DNA from: Dechloromonas hankyongensis
GTDB lineage: Bacteria; Pseudomonadota; Gammaproteobacteria; Burkholderiales; Rhodocyclaceae
DNA: 64,000 nucleotides
Assembly (NCBI RefSeq): GCF_022012295.1
Contig: NZ_JAKLTN010000002.1
Location: 1,116,001 to 1,180,000 of the forward strand
Direction: 5' to 3'
Shown here: positions 38,278 through 47,608 of the stretch, in pieces
Position numbering within the stretch: the stretch's first letter is position 1
How the letters are laid out: each line of letters begins with the position of its first letter
Translations under genes and position numbers: made by a program
The notes under the pieces: model-generated
What the model saw: the letters and a program-made list of their open reading frames with translations, nothing else
The model's database searches: none
What the model was told of the DNA's origin: nothing

Positions 38278-39528
38278 ATGCGATTCAGAATACTCATTTT
38301 CTGCCTGCTGCCGCTGGTACCGATGTTGGACGCTGTGGCGGCAAGCGAAGCCCAGGCCGCGCAAGCGATTCATCTCCAGGATTTCGACCGCCTGCTCGCC
38401 GAGCGCAACCGTTCGTTGATCGCCGCCCGGCGCGCGACCGCAGCCGGCGAAGCGGGCATCGACATCGCCGCCGGACGCCCCAATCCGGTCGTTTCGCTCA
38501 GCACCAGTGGTTTCAACAGCCGCCGCATGAGCACCGGCAGCAATCTCGATACCATCCTGCGCATCGACCAGCCCATCGAACGCGGCGGCAAGCGCGACCT
38601 GCGCCTCGCCGTTGCCGACTCCCTGCTCCAGGCCAACCGCTCCGACGAATCGGACATGCTGCGCCAGCAACGCCTGCTGGCCATCCAGGCCTATTTCGAC
38701 CTGAAGGCGGCCGAGGACAAGAGCCGCTTCGCCGACGAATCGGTGCTGATGGCCCGCCAGGTCTTGGCCAAGGCCGAGCTGCGCGTGAAGGCCGGCGACC
38801 TGTCGCCTTCCGATGCCGCCCGCATCCGGACCGATACGCTGAAGGCCGAAAGCGATGCCCACCAGGCGGCGGTCGACCTGCGGCGTTCGCGTCTGGCACT
38901 GGCCCAGTTGCTGGCCATGGAAAGCGACGCCCCGCACCTGGCCACCACCGACCCGTGGCCGCAACTGCCCTCCCTGCCGACCAGCCGGCCAGAGATCGAG
39001 CAGCGCCCGGACATCGTGGCAGCCCGCCTGCGCCTGGAGGCGGCGGAACGCGCCATCGGCCTGGCCAAGGCGCAGCAGGTCCGCGATGTGACCATCGGTG
39101 CCCAGCTCGAACGCGCGCCGGACGACCGCACCAACACGACGGTCGGCTTCGGCGTCAGCATTCCGCTGTTCACCGGCTACGACTATCGCGGCGAAATTCG
39201 CCGGGCTTACGTCGATCGCGATTCGGCGAGCGACGAACTCGCCCGCCTGCGCGCCACCGCGGCGGCGGAGTTCGAACAGGCCCGCTTCGCAGCTGAACGA
39301 CTGAGCGAACGCGCCCGCCAGCTGCGGGACGACGGCCTGCCCTCGGCCCGAAAGGCCAGCGACGGCGTCCAGTTCGCCTTCAACCACGGCGCCGCTTCGG
39401 TCCTCGACGTGATCGATGCCCGCCGCAGCCTCTACGCCATCGAAACCGACACCGCCAATGCCCTCGCCGATGCCGCCAAATCGCGTGCCGCCTGGGCCGC
39501 CGCCCTCAATCGCCCGGATCTGCCATGA
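38278..39528 (+). CDS. Outer-membrane efflux factor, TolC/CzcC-like
   Basis: Outer-membrane channel of a tripartite efflux pump, 416 residues. A signal peptide is evident (about 1-21, ending LDAVAA). Two TolC-type halves each have long coiled-coil-like helices (RLAVADSLLQANRSDESDML; EFEQARFAAERLSERARQL) and the conserved beta segments PNPVVSLSTSGFN and VGFGVSIPLFTGYDYRGEI. It is shorter than TolC of E. coli and lacks a lipobox cysteine, like CzcC. The stop overlaps the adaptor start (ATGA), so it is first gene of a coupled three-gene operon. Confidence 0.9.
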   Translation: MRFRILIFCLLPLVPMLDAVAASEAQAAQAIHLQDFDRLLAERNRSLIAARRATAAGEAGIDIAAGRPNPVVSLSTSGFNSRRMSTGSNLDTILRIDQPIERGGKRDLRLAVADSLLQANRSDESDMLRQQRLLAIQAYFDLKAAEDKSRFADESVLMARQVLAKAELRVKAGDLSPSDAARIRTDTLKAESDAHQAAVDLRRSRLALAQLLAMESDAPHLATTDPWPQLPSLPTSRPEIEQRPDIVAARLRLEAAERAIGLAKAQQVRDVTIGAQLERAPDDRTNTTVGFGVSIPLFTGYDYRGEIRRAYVDRDSASDELARLRATAAAEFEQARFAAERLSERARQLRDDGLPSARKASDGVQFAFNHGAASVLDVIDARRSLYAIETDTANALADAAKSRAAWAAALNRPDLP

Positions 39529-40718
39529 CCCATATGCTCAAAAACATTCGCGCCCGCCTGGCGCAGCCTACCTTGCGCCGGATCGCGCCGGTCGCCTTCA
39601 TCGGCCTGCTCACCTTGGGCGGCCTCTCCGCCTGGCACTCCGCGCAATCGAAACCGGCCGCAACGGCCGAAAAAGCCAAGCCGGCGGCCAATCGCCTGAG
39701 CCTGTCCGAAAATGCCGGGCAACTGGCCTTCCTCAAGCTCGAAACGGCGGGCACCGCCCCGTTGCCGGCCAGCGAAGCGATGAATGCCCGACTGGCGCTG
39801 GCCGAAGACCAGACCGCCCGCATCTTCCCGCCCCTGGCCGGCCGGGTCGTCAGCCTGCAGGCGGCCCTGGGCGACCCCGTCAAGGCCGGTGCCCCGCTGG
39901 CCATCCTCGACGCCCCCGACTTTGGCCAGGCCATCGCCGATCTGCGCAAGGCGGAAGCCGATCACAGCCAGAAACAGAAGGCACTCAGCCGGGCCAAGAT
40001 CCTGTTCGACGGCGAAGTTCTGGCCCGCCGCGACCTCGAATCGAGCGAAGCCGATGCCCATGCCTCGGCTGCCGAAGTCGAACGCGCCCGCTTGCGCCTG
40101 GCCAACCTGTCGCCGGCCGGCAGCCGGATCGAAGGACAGCGCCTGGTGCTGCGCGCCCCGCTGGCCGGCATGATCGTGGACCGCCAGGTCAATCCGGGAA
40201 CCGAGGTGCGCACCGACGCTGCCAACCCGCTGTTCGTCATTTCCGACCTGCGCCGCCTGTGGCTCAATATCGACCTGCCGGAAAAGGCCGCCGCCTTGGC
40301 CAAGCCGGGCGAGGCCGTCAATTTCACGCTGGAAGCCTATCCCGGCACCGACTTTTCGGCCCGCGTCGAGCGGGTCGGCGCCATCGTCGATCCGGGCACC
40401 CGCCGCATTCCGGTGCGCGCCGTCGTCGACAATGCCGACGGCCGCCTGAAGCCCGAGATGTACGCCCGCGCCACACTGAGCGCGCCGGATGCGGCCAAGG
40501 TGATCCGCCTGCCAGTCGGCGCCCTGCTCACCGGCGGGTTGTCGGCCCACCTCTTCGTGCAGGTCGGGCCGCACGAATTCGAGCGGCGTACCGTCGGCAT
40601 CGCCCGCCAGGATGCCGAATTCGCCTACCTGACGCCGGAGTCGCCGGTGAGGGCCAGCGACGTCGTGGTCATTCGCGGCGCCCTGCTGCTCGCTTCCGAA
40701 ATGGCGCAGGGGGAATAA
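39525..40718 (+). CDS. RND efflux periplasmic adaptor (HlyD/CzcB-like)
   Basis: Membrane-fusion protein linking the inner-membrane pump and the outer-membrane factor. 397 residues with an N-terminal anchor (VAFIGLLTLGGLSAWH, about 24-39). The lipoyl/barrel-sandwich halves are IFPPLAGRVVSLQAALGDPV and VLRAPLAGMIVDRQVNPGT, separated by a short alpha-hairpin (KAEADHSQKQKALSRAKIL). A beta-barrel and a membrane-proximal domain follow (GLLTGG equivalent: VGALLTGGLSAHLFV). The His-rich N-terminal extension of some CzcB proteins is absent. Overlaps its upstream neighbour by four bases. Confidence 0.9.
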   Translation: MTHMLKNIRARLAQPTLRRIAPVAFIGLLTLGGLSAWHSAQSKPAATAEKAKPAANRLSLSENAGQLAFLKLETAGTAPLPASEAMNARLALAEDQTARIFPPLAGRVVSLQAALGDPVKAGAPLAILDAPDFGQAIADLRKAEADHSQKQKALSRAKILFDGEVLARRDLESSEADAHASAAEVERARLRLANLSPAGSRIEGQRLVLRAPLAGMIVDRQVNPGTEVRTDAANPLFVISDLRRLWLNIDLPEKAAALAKPGEAVNFTLEAYPGTDFSARVERVGAIVDPGTRRIPVRAVVDNADGRLKPEMYARATLSAPDAAKVIRLPVGALLTGGLSAHLFVQVGPHEFERRTVGIARQDAEFAYLTPESPVRASDVVVIRGALLLASEMAQGE

Positions 40719-40721
40719 GCG

Positions 40722-43700
40722 GTGCTGCCACGCTTTGCCACCTTCGTCATCCGCCAACGCGCCTTCATCCTGGTCATGGCTGTGGCCCTCGCGGTCATCG
40801 GCTTTCGCGCCCTGCAGGACCTGCCGGTAGAAGCCTTCCCCGATGTCCAGGATGTCCAGGTCCAGGTCGTCACCCAATACCCGGGGCAGTCGCCGGAGGA
40901 AGTCGAACGTACGGTCAGCATTCCCGTCGAGCGCGAAATGAGCGGCGTGCCGCGCGCCGTGCAGGTCCGCTCGGTGTCGATCACTGGCCTGTCGGTCGTC
41001 ACCCTGACCTTCTCGGAAGGCACCAACGACTATTTCGCCCGCAACCAGGTGCTGGAAAAACTGCAGAACGTCAGCTTCCCGCCGGGGATACAACCCCAAT
41101 TGGCGCCCCTGGCCACCGCGGTCGGCGAAATCTATCGCTACGTGCTGCAGGCCCCCGCCGACATGGCGGCGCGGGAAGTGCGCGCCGTGCAGGACTGGAT
41201 CGTCCGCCCGGCCCTGCGCCGGGTGGCCGGCGTGGCCGACATCAACAGCTTCGGCGGCGCCGTGAAGGAATACCAGGTGCGCGTCGATCCGACCGCCATG
41301 GCGCGCTACACGGTGACGCTCGACCAGGTTTCGCAAGCCCTGGCCAACGGCAACCAGAACGCCTCGGGCGGCCTGATGAAGCGCGGCGACGAATCGCTGG
41401 TCGTGCGCGCCGTCGGCCTGTTCGCCAATCTCGACGACATCCGTGCCGCGGTGGTCGTGGCCAAGGACGGCAAGACGGTGACGGTAGGCGATGTGGCCGA
41501 GGTTTCGGTGGGCGATCGCCCGCTGTCCGGCATTGTCGCCAACGACGATCAGGATTCAGTCGTCGAAGGCATCATCCTGATGACCAAGGGCGGCGATCCG
41601 TCCAAGGTGGTGGCGGACGTGCTGGAGCGGGTCGACGAGTTGAACCACGGCCAGTTGCCCAAGGGCGTTTCCATCAAGCCGATCTACCAGCGCACGGAAC
41701 TGGTCAAGCACACGCTGCATACGGTGACCGAGAACCTGCTGGTCGGCGCCCTGCTGGTCGTCTCGGTGCTGGTCATCTTCCTGCGCGAATGGCGGGCGGC
41801 CCTGGTCGTCGCCGCCATCATTCCGCTCACCCTGCTTTTCGCCTTCACGCTGATGGACCTCAAGGGTGTCCCGGCCAACCTGATTTCGCTCGGCACGGTG
41901 GACTTCGGCATCATCATCGACAGCGCCGTGGTGCTGGTCGAGGCGCTGATGGTCCGCCTCGCCGTCCATCACCCGAACGCGGCGATCGAATCGGCCATCG
42001 GCCGGCGTTTCGACGCCCTGCGCTCGGTCACCTCCAGCCTGACCAAACCCATCCTGTTCTCGAAAGCCATCATCATCCTGGCCTTCCTGCCCATCTTCAC
42101 CTTCCAGCGTGTCGAAGGCCGTATCTTCACGCCGGTGGCCCTGATCCTGTCCTTTTCGCTGATCGGCGCCGTGCTGTTCACGCTGACCGTGGTGCCATCC
42201 CTGCTCTCCGTCGTCCTCACCAAGGCCGACCTGGCCGAGAAGCACATCGACTGGCTGGTCCGCCTGCAACGCGCCTATCGCCGCCTGCTGACCAAGTGCC
42301 AGCGTGCGCCGCGCCAGGCCTTCGCCATCGGCGGCCTGATCGCCGCACTGGCCTTCGCGCTGGTCCCGATACTCGGCAGCGAATTCCTGCCACGCCTCGA
42401 CGAAGGCAACCTGTGGCTAACCATCACCCTGCCGCCCGGCTCGTCGCTCGATCAGAGCAAGGATGTCGAACGCGCGGTGCGCGCCACGCTGCGCACCTAT
42501 CCGGAAGTGAAGATGCTGGTCACCCAGGTCGGCCGCCCGGACGACGGCACCGACCCCAAGGGCCCCAACAACATCGAGATCCTGGCCGACCTGGCGCCGC
42601 GCGGCGACTGGCGTTTCGGCGACAAGGAAGCGCTGGTCGACGACATGTCGAAGAAGCTGAAAAGCATTCCCGGCCTGCCGACCAATTTCTCGCAGGTGAT
42701 CCAGGACAACGTCGAAGAGGCGCTGTCCGGGGTGAAGGGCGAAATCGCCATCAAGGTTTTCGGCCCCGACCTCGACATCCTGCAGGACAAGGCCGAACAG
42801 ATCGCTGGTGTGCTGCGCACCATCCAGGGCAGCCGCGACGTGGCGGCGATCCTGCCCAGCGGCCAACCGGAAGTGGCGGTCCTTCCGAACCGCGTCAAGA
42901 TGGCCCGCCTCGGACTGTCGATGCGCGATCTCGACAATGCGGTGCAGTCCGCGCTCGGCGGCAATGCCGTCGGCGGTTTCTACGAGGGGGAACGCCGCTT
43001 CGACCTGGTGCTGCGCTTCGCCGCGCCCTATCGCAATTCGGTCGAGGACGTCGGCGCCGTCCCGGTCGCCCTGCCCAATAACGCCGGGACCGTGCGCATC
43101 GCCGATATCGCCACGGTCGAGGTGCGTGAGGGCGCTTCCCGCATTTCTCGCGAAGCCGGCGGCCGCAACGTCTCGGTCAAGGCCAATCTGCAGGGCCGCG
43201 ACCAGGGCAGTTTCGTCGCCGAGGCCATTGCCCGGGTCGGCCGGGAAGTCCAGCTGCCGGCCGGCTACCGGCTGGTCTGGGGCGGTCAGTTCGAGAACCA
43301 GCAGCGCGCGATGAAGCGCCTGGCCGTCATCGTTCCCGCCTCGCTGCTCGGCATCTTCGCGCTGCTCTTCTGGGCCTTCCGCTCGGTCCGCCTGGCCGGC
43401 CTGATCCTCGCCATGCTGCCTTTCAACATCGCCGGCGGCTTCTTCGCCCTCGGCCTGGCCGGGCTGCACCTGTCGATTTCGGCCGCGGTCGGCTTCATCG
43501 CCGTGGCCGGCATTTCGGTGCAGAACGGCGTGATCATGGTCGAGGAGGTGGTACGCCTGGTCGATAACGGTTCGTCATTGGTCCGGGCGGTGACCGAAGG
43601 CGCCGTGTCGCGCCTCCGCCCCATCCTGATGACCGCCCTGATGGCCGGCCTCGGCCTGTTGCCGGCCGCCCTGTCCAGCGCCATCGGCGCCGAGACGCAA

Positions 43701-43823
43701 CGCCCGTTCGCCGTGGTCATCGTCGGCGGCGTGGTCACCGCCACCCTGTTCACGCTCACCCTGCTGCCGCCGCTCGCCTTCTGGGGCCTGCGCCTACGCA
43801 AAGCCGAGACGGACGAGGAGTAA
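40722..43823 (+). CDS. Heavy-metal-type RND efflux pump, CzcA/CusA family
   Basis: A proton-driven inner-membrane pump of 1033 residues with twelve predicted spans in two RND repeats. The first repeat opens RQRAFILVMAVALAVIGFRA with FPDVQDVQVQVVTQYPGQSP, the CzcA-type pattern. The TM4 signature is VDFGIIIDSAVVLVEA: the DFG plus Asp pattern seen in divalent-cation HME-RND pumps. The second repeat has FNIAGGFFAL and AVGFIAVAGISVQNGVIMVEEV. Metal selectivity cannot be read with confidence; Co/Zn/Cd/Ni-type is likelier than Cu/Ag on the TM4 signature. GTG start. Confidence 0.9.
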   Translation: MLPRFATFVIRQRAFILVMAVALAVIGFRALQDLPVEAFPDVQDVQVQVVTQYPGQSPEEVERTVSIPVEREMSGVPRAVQVRSVSITGLSVVTLTFSEGTNDYFARNQVLEKLQNVSFPPGIQPQLAPLATAVGEIYRYVLQAPADMAAREVRAVQDWIVRPALRRVAGVADINSFGGAVKEYQVRVDPTAMARYTVTLDQVSQALANGNQNASGGLMKRGDESLVVRAVGLFANLDDIRAAVVVAKDGKTVTVGDVAEVSVGDRPLSGIVANDDQDSVVEGIILMTKGGDPSKVVADVLERVDELNHGQLPKGVSIKPIYQRTELVKHTLHTVTENLLVGALLVVSVLVIFLREWRAALVVAAIIPLTLLFAFTLMDLKGVPANLISLGTVDFGIIIDSAVVLVEALMVRLAVHHPNAAIESAIGRRFDALRSVTSSLTKPILFSKAIIILAFLPIFTFQRVEGRIFTPVALILSFSLIGAVLFTLTVVPSLLSVVLTKADLAEKHIDWLVRLQRAYRRLLTKCQRAPRQAFAIGGLIAALAFALVPILGSEFLPRLDEGNLWLTITLPPGSSLDQSKDVERAVRATLRTYPEVKMLVTQVGRPDDGTDPKGPNNIEILADLAPRGDWRFGDKEALVDDMSKKLKSIPGLPTNFSQVIQDNVEEALSGVKGEIAIKVFGPDLDILQDKAEQIAGVLRTIQGSRDVAAILPSGQPEVAVLPNRVKMARLGLSMRDLDNAVQSALGGNAVGGFYEGERRFDLVLRFAAPYRNSVEDVGAVPVALPNNAGTVRIADIATVEVREGASRISREAGGRNVSVKANLQGRDQGSFVAEAIARVGREVQLPAGYRLVWGGQFENQQRAMKRLAVIVPASLLGIFALLFWAFRSVRLAGLILAMLPFNIAGGFFALGLAGLHLSISAAVGFIAVAGISVQNGVIMVEEVVRLVDNGSSLVRAVTEGAVSRLRPILMTALMAGLGLLPAALSSAIGAETQRPFAVVIVGGVVTATLFTLTLLPPLAFWGLRLRKAETDEE

Positions 43824-43828
43824 AAGAC

Positions 43829-43954
43829 ATGGGCTACAACTTTCCTGACAAGGCCGACAGCTTTCAGCGACAAACCGTTGCAATTGACCCGTTGAATGTC
43901 ACTGTCCTCGCCCGTATCTTGGCCCTGTCTTCTTCAAGGAGCCTGAACACATGA
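43829..43954 (+). CDS. Candidate 41-residue small protein between RND pump and DUF2076 gene
   Basis: ATG 43829 lies eight bases behind a GAGGAG, and the frame ends with an ATGA overlap onto the DUF2076 start. The peptide runs MGYNFPDKADSFQRQTVAID and then a more hydrophobic VTVLARILALSSSRSL. Good ribosome site plus coupling geometry argue for translation, perhaps as a leader. No homology is known to me and the peptide is short, so the call is cautious. Confidence 0.4.
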   Translation: MGYNFPDKADSFQRQTVAIDPLNVTVLARILALSSSRSLNT

Positions 43955-44553
43955 ATACGCAGGAACGCGAACAACTCACCACCTTTCTTTCCGGGCTGAC
44001 CGCCGCGCAAGCCAGCCACAAGGACAGCGAAGCCGAGGCCCTGATCCGCCAGGCCGTCGAACGCCAGCCCGATGCCGCCTACCTGCTGGTGCAGAAAGCC
44101 TTTCTGCTCGAACAGGCAGTCGGCAACTCGCAACGCCGTATCGAGCAGTTGCAGGGCGAACTGGAAACCCTGCGCAGCGCCCAGCCGCGCCCGGCTTTTG
44201 CCGATACCGGCAGTTGGGGCAATTCCTCGCCCCGAATGCCGGCGATGACACCGGCCGTGCCGGCCGCCCCGGTGCAGCCGGTGATCGCCCCCTCCTGGGG
44301 TAATGGCTGGCTGAGCAATGTCGCGACGACGGCGGCCGGGGTCGCTGCCGGTGCCTTCCTGTTCCAGGGCATCGAGCATCTGGTCGGCCATCACGACAGC
44401 AACAGCCTGTTCGGCGGCAACTCCCTGTCTAGCCAGCCGAGCGAAACGGTGGTCAACAATTTCTTCGGGTCCGATCGTGCCGCTGTCGATAGCGACGACT
44501 TTTCCGGCTTGAGCGACGGCCTCGCCGGCAGTGACGACAGCAGCTGGATCTGA
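43951..44553 (+). CDS. DUF2076 domain-containing protein
   Basis: A 200-residue protein of the DUF2076 family (function unknown). The N-terminal helical part (MNTQEREQLTTFLSGL, then EALIRQAVERQPDAAYLLVQ) and the FLLEQAVGNSQRRIEQLQGE coiled coil are typical. A Pro/Ala-rich linker leads to WLSNVATTAAGVAAGAFLFQ, a Gly/Ala-rich hydrophobic segment, and an Asp/Ser-rich acidic tail. TCAAGGAG precedes the start. A terminator follows. Confidence 0.85.
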   Translation: MNTQEREQLTTFLSGLTAAQASHKDSEAEALIRQAVERQPDAAYLLVQKAFLLEQAVGNSQRRIEQLQGELETLRSAQPRPAFADTGSWGNSSPRMPAMTPAVPAAPVQPVIAPSWGNGWLSNVATTAAGVAAGAFLFQGIEHLVGHHDSNSLFGGNSLSSQPSETVVNNFFGSDRAAVDSDDFSGLSDGLAGSDDSSWI

Positions 44554-44611
44554 GCAGCCCACCTTTCCCCCTCGGCCTGAACGCACCTCTCACCGGTTCG
44601 TTCAGGTCACC

Positions 44612-44643
44612 GGAAGGCTCCTGCGGGAGCCTTCCACCTTTTT
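44612..44643 (+). terminator. Rho-independent terminator behind the DUF2076 gene
   Basis: Ten-base perfect stem GGAAGGCTCC / GGAGCCTTCC with a four-base loop, followed by ACCTTTTT. Confidence 0.85.
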
Positions 44644-44767
44644 GCTCCCGCCAGAGCCTTCTCCTTTTCAGCCGGGCTGGCGTCGCCGGCCTGCGGTATC
44701 ATCGTTTCGCCTCCAAGCCCCGTTATTTGCCGCCCCTTTCCATCGCCCCGACAGACTGACCGAAACC

Positions 44768-45442
44768 ATGCGCGTCCTGCTCATCGAAGACGACACCATG
44801 CTCGCCGAAAGCATCTGCGAGGGCCTCGAACAGGGTGGTTTCTCCGTCGATCATGTCGGGGCGGCCGAACCCGCCGAATCAGCGCTGGCCTTGACCCATT
44901 ACGATCTGGCCATCATCGACATCGGCCTGCCGCGCATGAACGGACTGGAACTGATCCGCCGCCTGCGGCAACGGGGCATCCAGGTTCCGGCCCTGATCCT
45001 CACCGCCCGCGACGGGCTGGACGACCGCATCCGCGGGCTGGACCTGGGGGCCGACGATTACATGGTCAAACCCTTCCAGTTGCCCGAACTGCTGGCCCGG
45101 ATGCGCGCCCTGATCCGGCGCAGCCAGTCGGCCGCCTCGTCCGTCTTGTCTGCCGGAGCCATACACCTCGACCTGGCCCGGCGTATCGCCCTGCTCGACG
45201 GCAAGGTGCTTGATCTGACCGGCCGCGAATGGGAAATTCTCCAGCAGTTGATGCTGGCCAGCCCGAATGTCGTGGCCAAGCAGAAAATGGCGGAAAGCCT
45301 GAGCGAGTGGGAAAACGAAATCAGCGGCAACGCCATCGAAATCTACATTTCGCGGCTGCGCCACAAGCTGCTGGGAAGCGGTGTCGAAATCCGCACCATC
45401 CGCGGCATCGGCTATCGTCTCGATGAACTCGCCCCAACCTGA
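44768..45442 (+). CDS. OmpR-family response regulator
   Basis: A 224-residue two-component regulator. Receiver domain: acidic pair in LLIEDD (7-8), phospho-acceptor in LAIIDIGLPRMNG (about D51) and switch Lys in YMVKPF. A winged-helix C-terminal DNA-binding domain follows (LTGREWEILQQLML; EIYISRLRHKL; IRTIRGIGYRL). ATG 44768 is the family start; a longer open frame upstream crosses the terminator and is not coding. It overlaps the sensor kinase start by 20 bases. Its nearest upstream targets are the efflux genes, which suggests but does not show metal-responsive control. Confidence 0.93.
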   Translation: MRVLLIEDDTMLAESICEGLEQGGFSVDHVGAAEPAESALALTHYDLAIIDIGLPRMNGLELIRRLRQRGIQVPALILTARDGLDDRIRGLDLGADDYMVKPFQLPELLARMRALIRRSQSAASSVLSAGAIHLDLARRIALLDGKVLDLTGREWEILQQLMLASPNVVAKQKMAESLSEWENEISGNAIEIYISRLRHKLLGSGVEIRTIRGIGYRLDELAPT

Positions 45443-46802
45443 TCCGGCGTCCCGGCGCACCCTGCGGCGGCGCCTGCTTTTTCTGCTCCTGCTGCCGCTC
45501 AGCGGCCTCCTGGTAGTCAGCCTGGCCATCGACTACAAGGTTGCTTTCAGTCCCGCCGCCGACGCCTACGACCATGCCCTGGCCGACGATGCCGTGGCGT
45601 TGGCCGGCCGCGTCCGTTTCCAGGACGGGCGGCTGCAGGTCGACCTGCCGGCCGCCGCTGAGGCCGTGTTGCGGACCGATCGTAGCGACCAGGAATTCCT
45701 GTCCATCCGCGGCCCGAACAATGAACTGCTTACCGGCGACACCGACCTGCAGCCCGCCCCTGCGGAAAAGGGACGTAACCCGCTGCTCAGCGAAGCCGTC
45801 TTCCGCGACAAGAAGATGCGCAAGGCAACCTATCGTATCGAAACGACGGCCGGCGAGGTGGCCGTCACCGTGGCCGAAACCACGCACAAGCGCCAGCAGA
45901 CCGGCTCGCAGATTCTGGCTGCGATGATCGTGCCCAACATCCTGCTCATCCTGACCGTCCTGGCACTGGTCTATATCGGGGTCCGCAAGGGCCTGGCCCC
46001 GCTCGACCACTTGAGCGAGGCCATCAATCGGCGTGCCCCGCACGATCTGAGCCCGCTGCCCAAAACCGATGTGCCGGGCGAAGCGGAACCCTTGCTCAGG
46101 GCCATGGATGGGCTGATCGACGACCTGCATTCGGCCATCACCGCGCAGCAGGCATTCCTGGCCAATGCCGCCCACCAGCTGAAAACACCGCTCGCCAGCC
46201 TCATCACCCAGCTCGAACTGCATGTGCAGGAACTGCCGGCCGAACACCGTAAACGTGGCGGCCGCCTGCTCGATGCCGGGCATCGGCTTGCCCACCTGAC
46301 GCACCAGTTGCTGGCCCTGGCCCGCTCCGGCCCGGAAGCCAACGATACTCACGAACGGCGCGACATCGACCTCGCCGCCTTGCTCGAATCCAACGCCTCG
46401 TCCTGGTACGACCTCGCCCTGCGCAGCAACATCGACCTCGGTTTCGAAACCGCCCCGGCGCACATTTCAGGCAGCGAATGGCTGTTGCGCGAAATGCTCG
46501 CCAACCTGATCGACAACGCGCTGCAATACACGCCAGCCGGCGGCCGGGTCACGGCGCGCAGCGGCATCGATGGCCAGGGGCTCCCTTACGTCGAGGTCGA
46601 GGACAGTGGGCCGGGCATTCCCGAAGCCGAACGTCCCCATATCTTCGAGCGTTTTTACCGGGCTGACGGCGCACCGGGCCAGGGTAGCGGCCTGGGTCTC
46701 GCCATCGTCAAGGAAGTCGCCGACCGGCACGCTGCCGCCATTGAAATGCATGACGGCGAAACGGGCTCCGGCCTGCGCATTCGTGTCGTGTTCAACCTTT
46801 AG
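45423..46802 (+). CDS. Two-component sensor histidine kinase, TctE/QseC type
   Basis: A 459-residue membrane kinase partnered with the regulator it overlaps. TM1 at about 14-34 (LLFLLLLPLSGLLVVSLAI). A periplasmic 2CSK_N-type domain follows (DYKVAFSPAADAYDHALADD, LSIRGPNNELL), as in the TctE/QseC group, then TM2 near 166-186 (IVPNILLILTVLALVYIGV), HAMP-like linker, HisKA with H in NAAHQLKTPLASL, and HATPase boxes (NLIDNALQYTP, DSGPGIP, GQGSGLGLAIV). In-frame codons upstream of 45423 lie inside the regulator gene. Confidence 0.93.
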   Translation: MNSPQPDPASRRTLRRRLLFLLLLPLSGLLVVSLAIDYKVAFSPAADAYDHALADDAVALAGRVRFQDGRLQVDLPAAAEAVLRTDRSDQEFLSIRGPNNELLTGDTDLQPAPAEKGRNPLLSEAVFRDKKMRKATYRIETTAGEVAVTVAETTHKRQQTGSQILAAMIVPNILLILTVLALVYIGVRKGLAPLDHLSEAINRRAPHDLSPLPKTDVPGEAEPLLRAMDGLIDDLHSAITAQQAFLANAAHQLKTPLASLITQLELHVQELPAEHRKRGGRLLDAGHRLAHLTHQLLALARSGPEANDTHERRDIDLAALLESNASSWYDLALRSNIDLGFETAPAHISGSEWLLREMLANLIDNALQYTPAGGRVTARSGIDGQGLPYVEVEDSGPGIPEAERPHIFERFYRADGAPGQGSGLGLAIVKEVADRHAAAIEMHDGETGSGLRIRVVFNL

Positions 46803-46833
46803 CATCCCCACGTTTTTCGGACAGCCTATATCC

Positions 46834-47523
46834 ATGACTGACAGCAACCCGACGATAGACCGCCGTCCGAAATTCGTCCGGGTGATCATGGCCCGCTCGC
46901 GGCTGGCAAGCAGTGCCGCGACCGGCTTGCTGACCGCCTTGCTGATTCCCGAAACGCTGATCCAGCATGGCGTGACTCGCGCCATCATGGGCTGGAACGT
47001 CGGAGCCTGCCTCTATCTCGCCCTAGCCGCGCACATCATGTTCTGGTCGTCGCACGAACGCATGCGGGCGCGGGCCAGACAGCAGGACGAAGGCCGTCTG
47101 GTGGTCTTGTCGCTGGTCATCGTCGCCGCCCTGATGTCGCTGGGCGCCATTCTGCTCCAGCTCTCGGTGGCCAAAGATCTGCACGGCACAGCCAAACTGC
47201 TGCATATCGGGCTGGCCGGCATGACGATACTGACCTCCTGGGCCTTTACGCAGACCATGTTCGCCCTGCATTACGCCCACGATTACTACAGCGCGGACAG
47301 CAGGGGCCTGGCCAAGGCCCTCGACTTTCCGGGCGGCCATGCGCCCGATTACGGCGATTTCCTCTATTTCGCCTGCGTCATCGGCACCTCGGGGCAGACC
47401 GCGGATGTTGGCTTCACCAGCCGCTCCCTGCGCCGCATCGGCCTGATCCATTGCGTGCTGGCCTTTTTCTTCAACACCACCGTGCTGGCCCTGACCATCA
47501 ACATCGCTTCGGGTCTGCTGTGA
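46834..47523 (+). CDS. DUF1345 family membrane protein
   Basis: A 229-residue integral membrane protein of unknown function. About five hydrophobic segments are seen (near 27-48, 53-72, 90-115, 121-145 and 205-227). The family signature is the segment SWAFTQTMFALHYAHDYY, followed by DYGDFLYFACVIGTSGQTAD, which together identify DUF1345. It starts 31 bases behind the kinase stop on the same strand and may be in the same operon. Confidence 0.87.
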   Translation: MTDSNPTIDRRPKFVRVIMARSRLASSAATGLLTALLIPETLIQHGVTRAIMGWNVGACLYLALAAHIMFWSSHERMRARARQQDEGRLVVLSLVIVAALMSLGAILLQLSVAKDLHGTAKLLHIGLAGMTILTSWAFTQTMFALHYAHDYYSADSRGLAKALDFPGGHAPDYGDFLYFACVIGTSGQTADVGFTSRSLRRIGLIHCVLAFFFNTTVLALTINIASGLL

Positions 47524-47608
47524 ACGCCGGCCGGTGAGCCAATAGCCCGGGCAAGGCCACGCTCGCTCAAGCAGCACCGACGATCGATACTGTCCGCCGG
47601 CTGCGCGT

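Noticed and set aside
39416-43081. 1221-codon plus-strand open frame across the RND adaptor and pump genes
   Set aside because: It is a GC-bias shadow of the two real genes in another frame; low-complexity Arg/Pro/Gly-rich text and no family motif.
44531-44767. Upstream in-frame extension of the response regulator
   Set aside because: It crosses a rho-independent terminator and the family start is at 44768.
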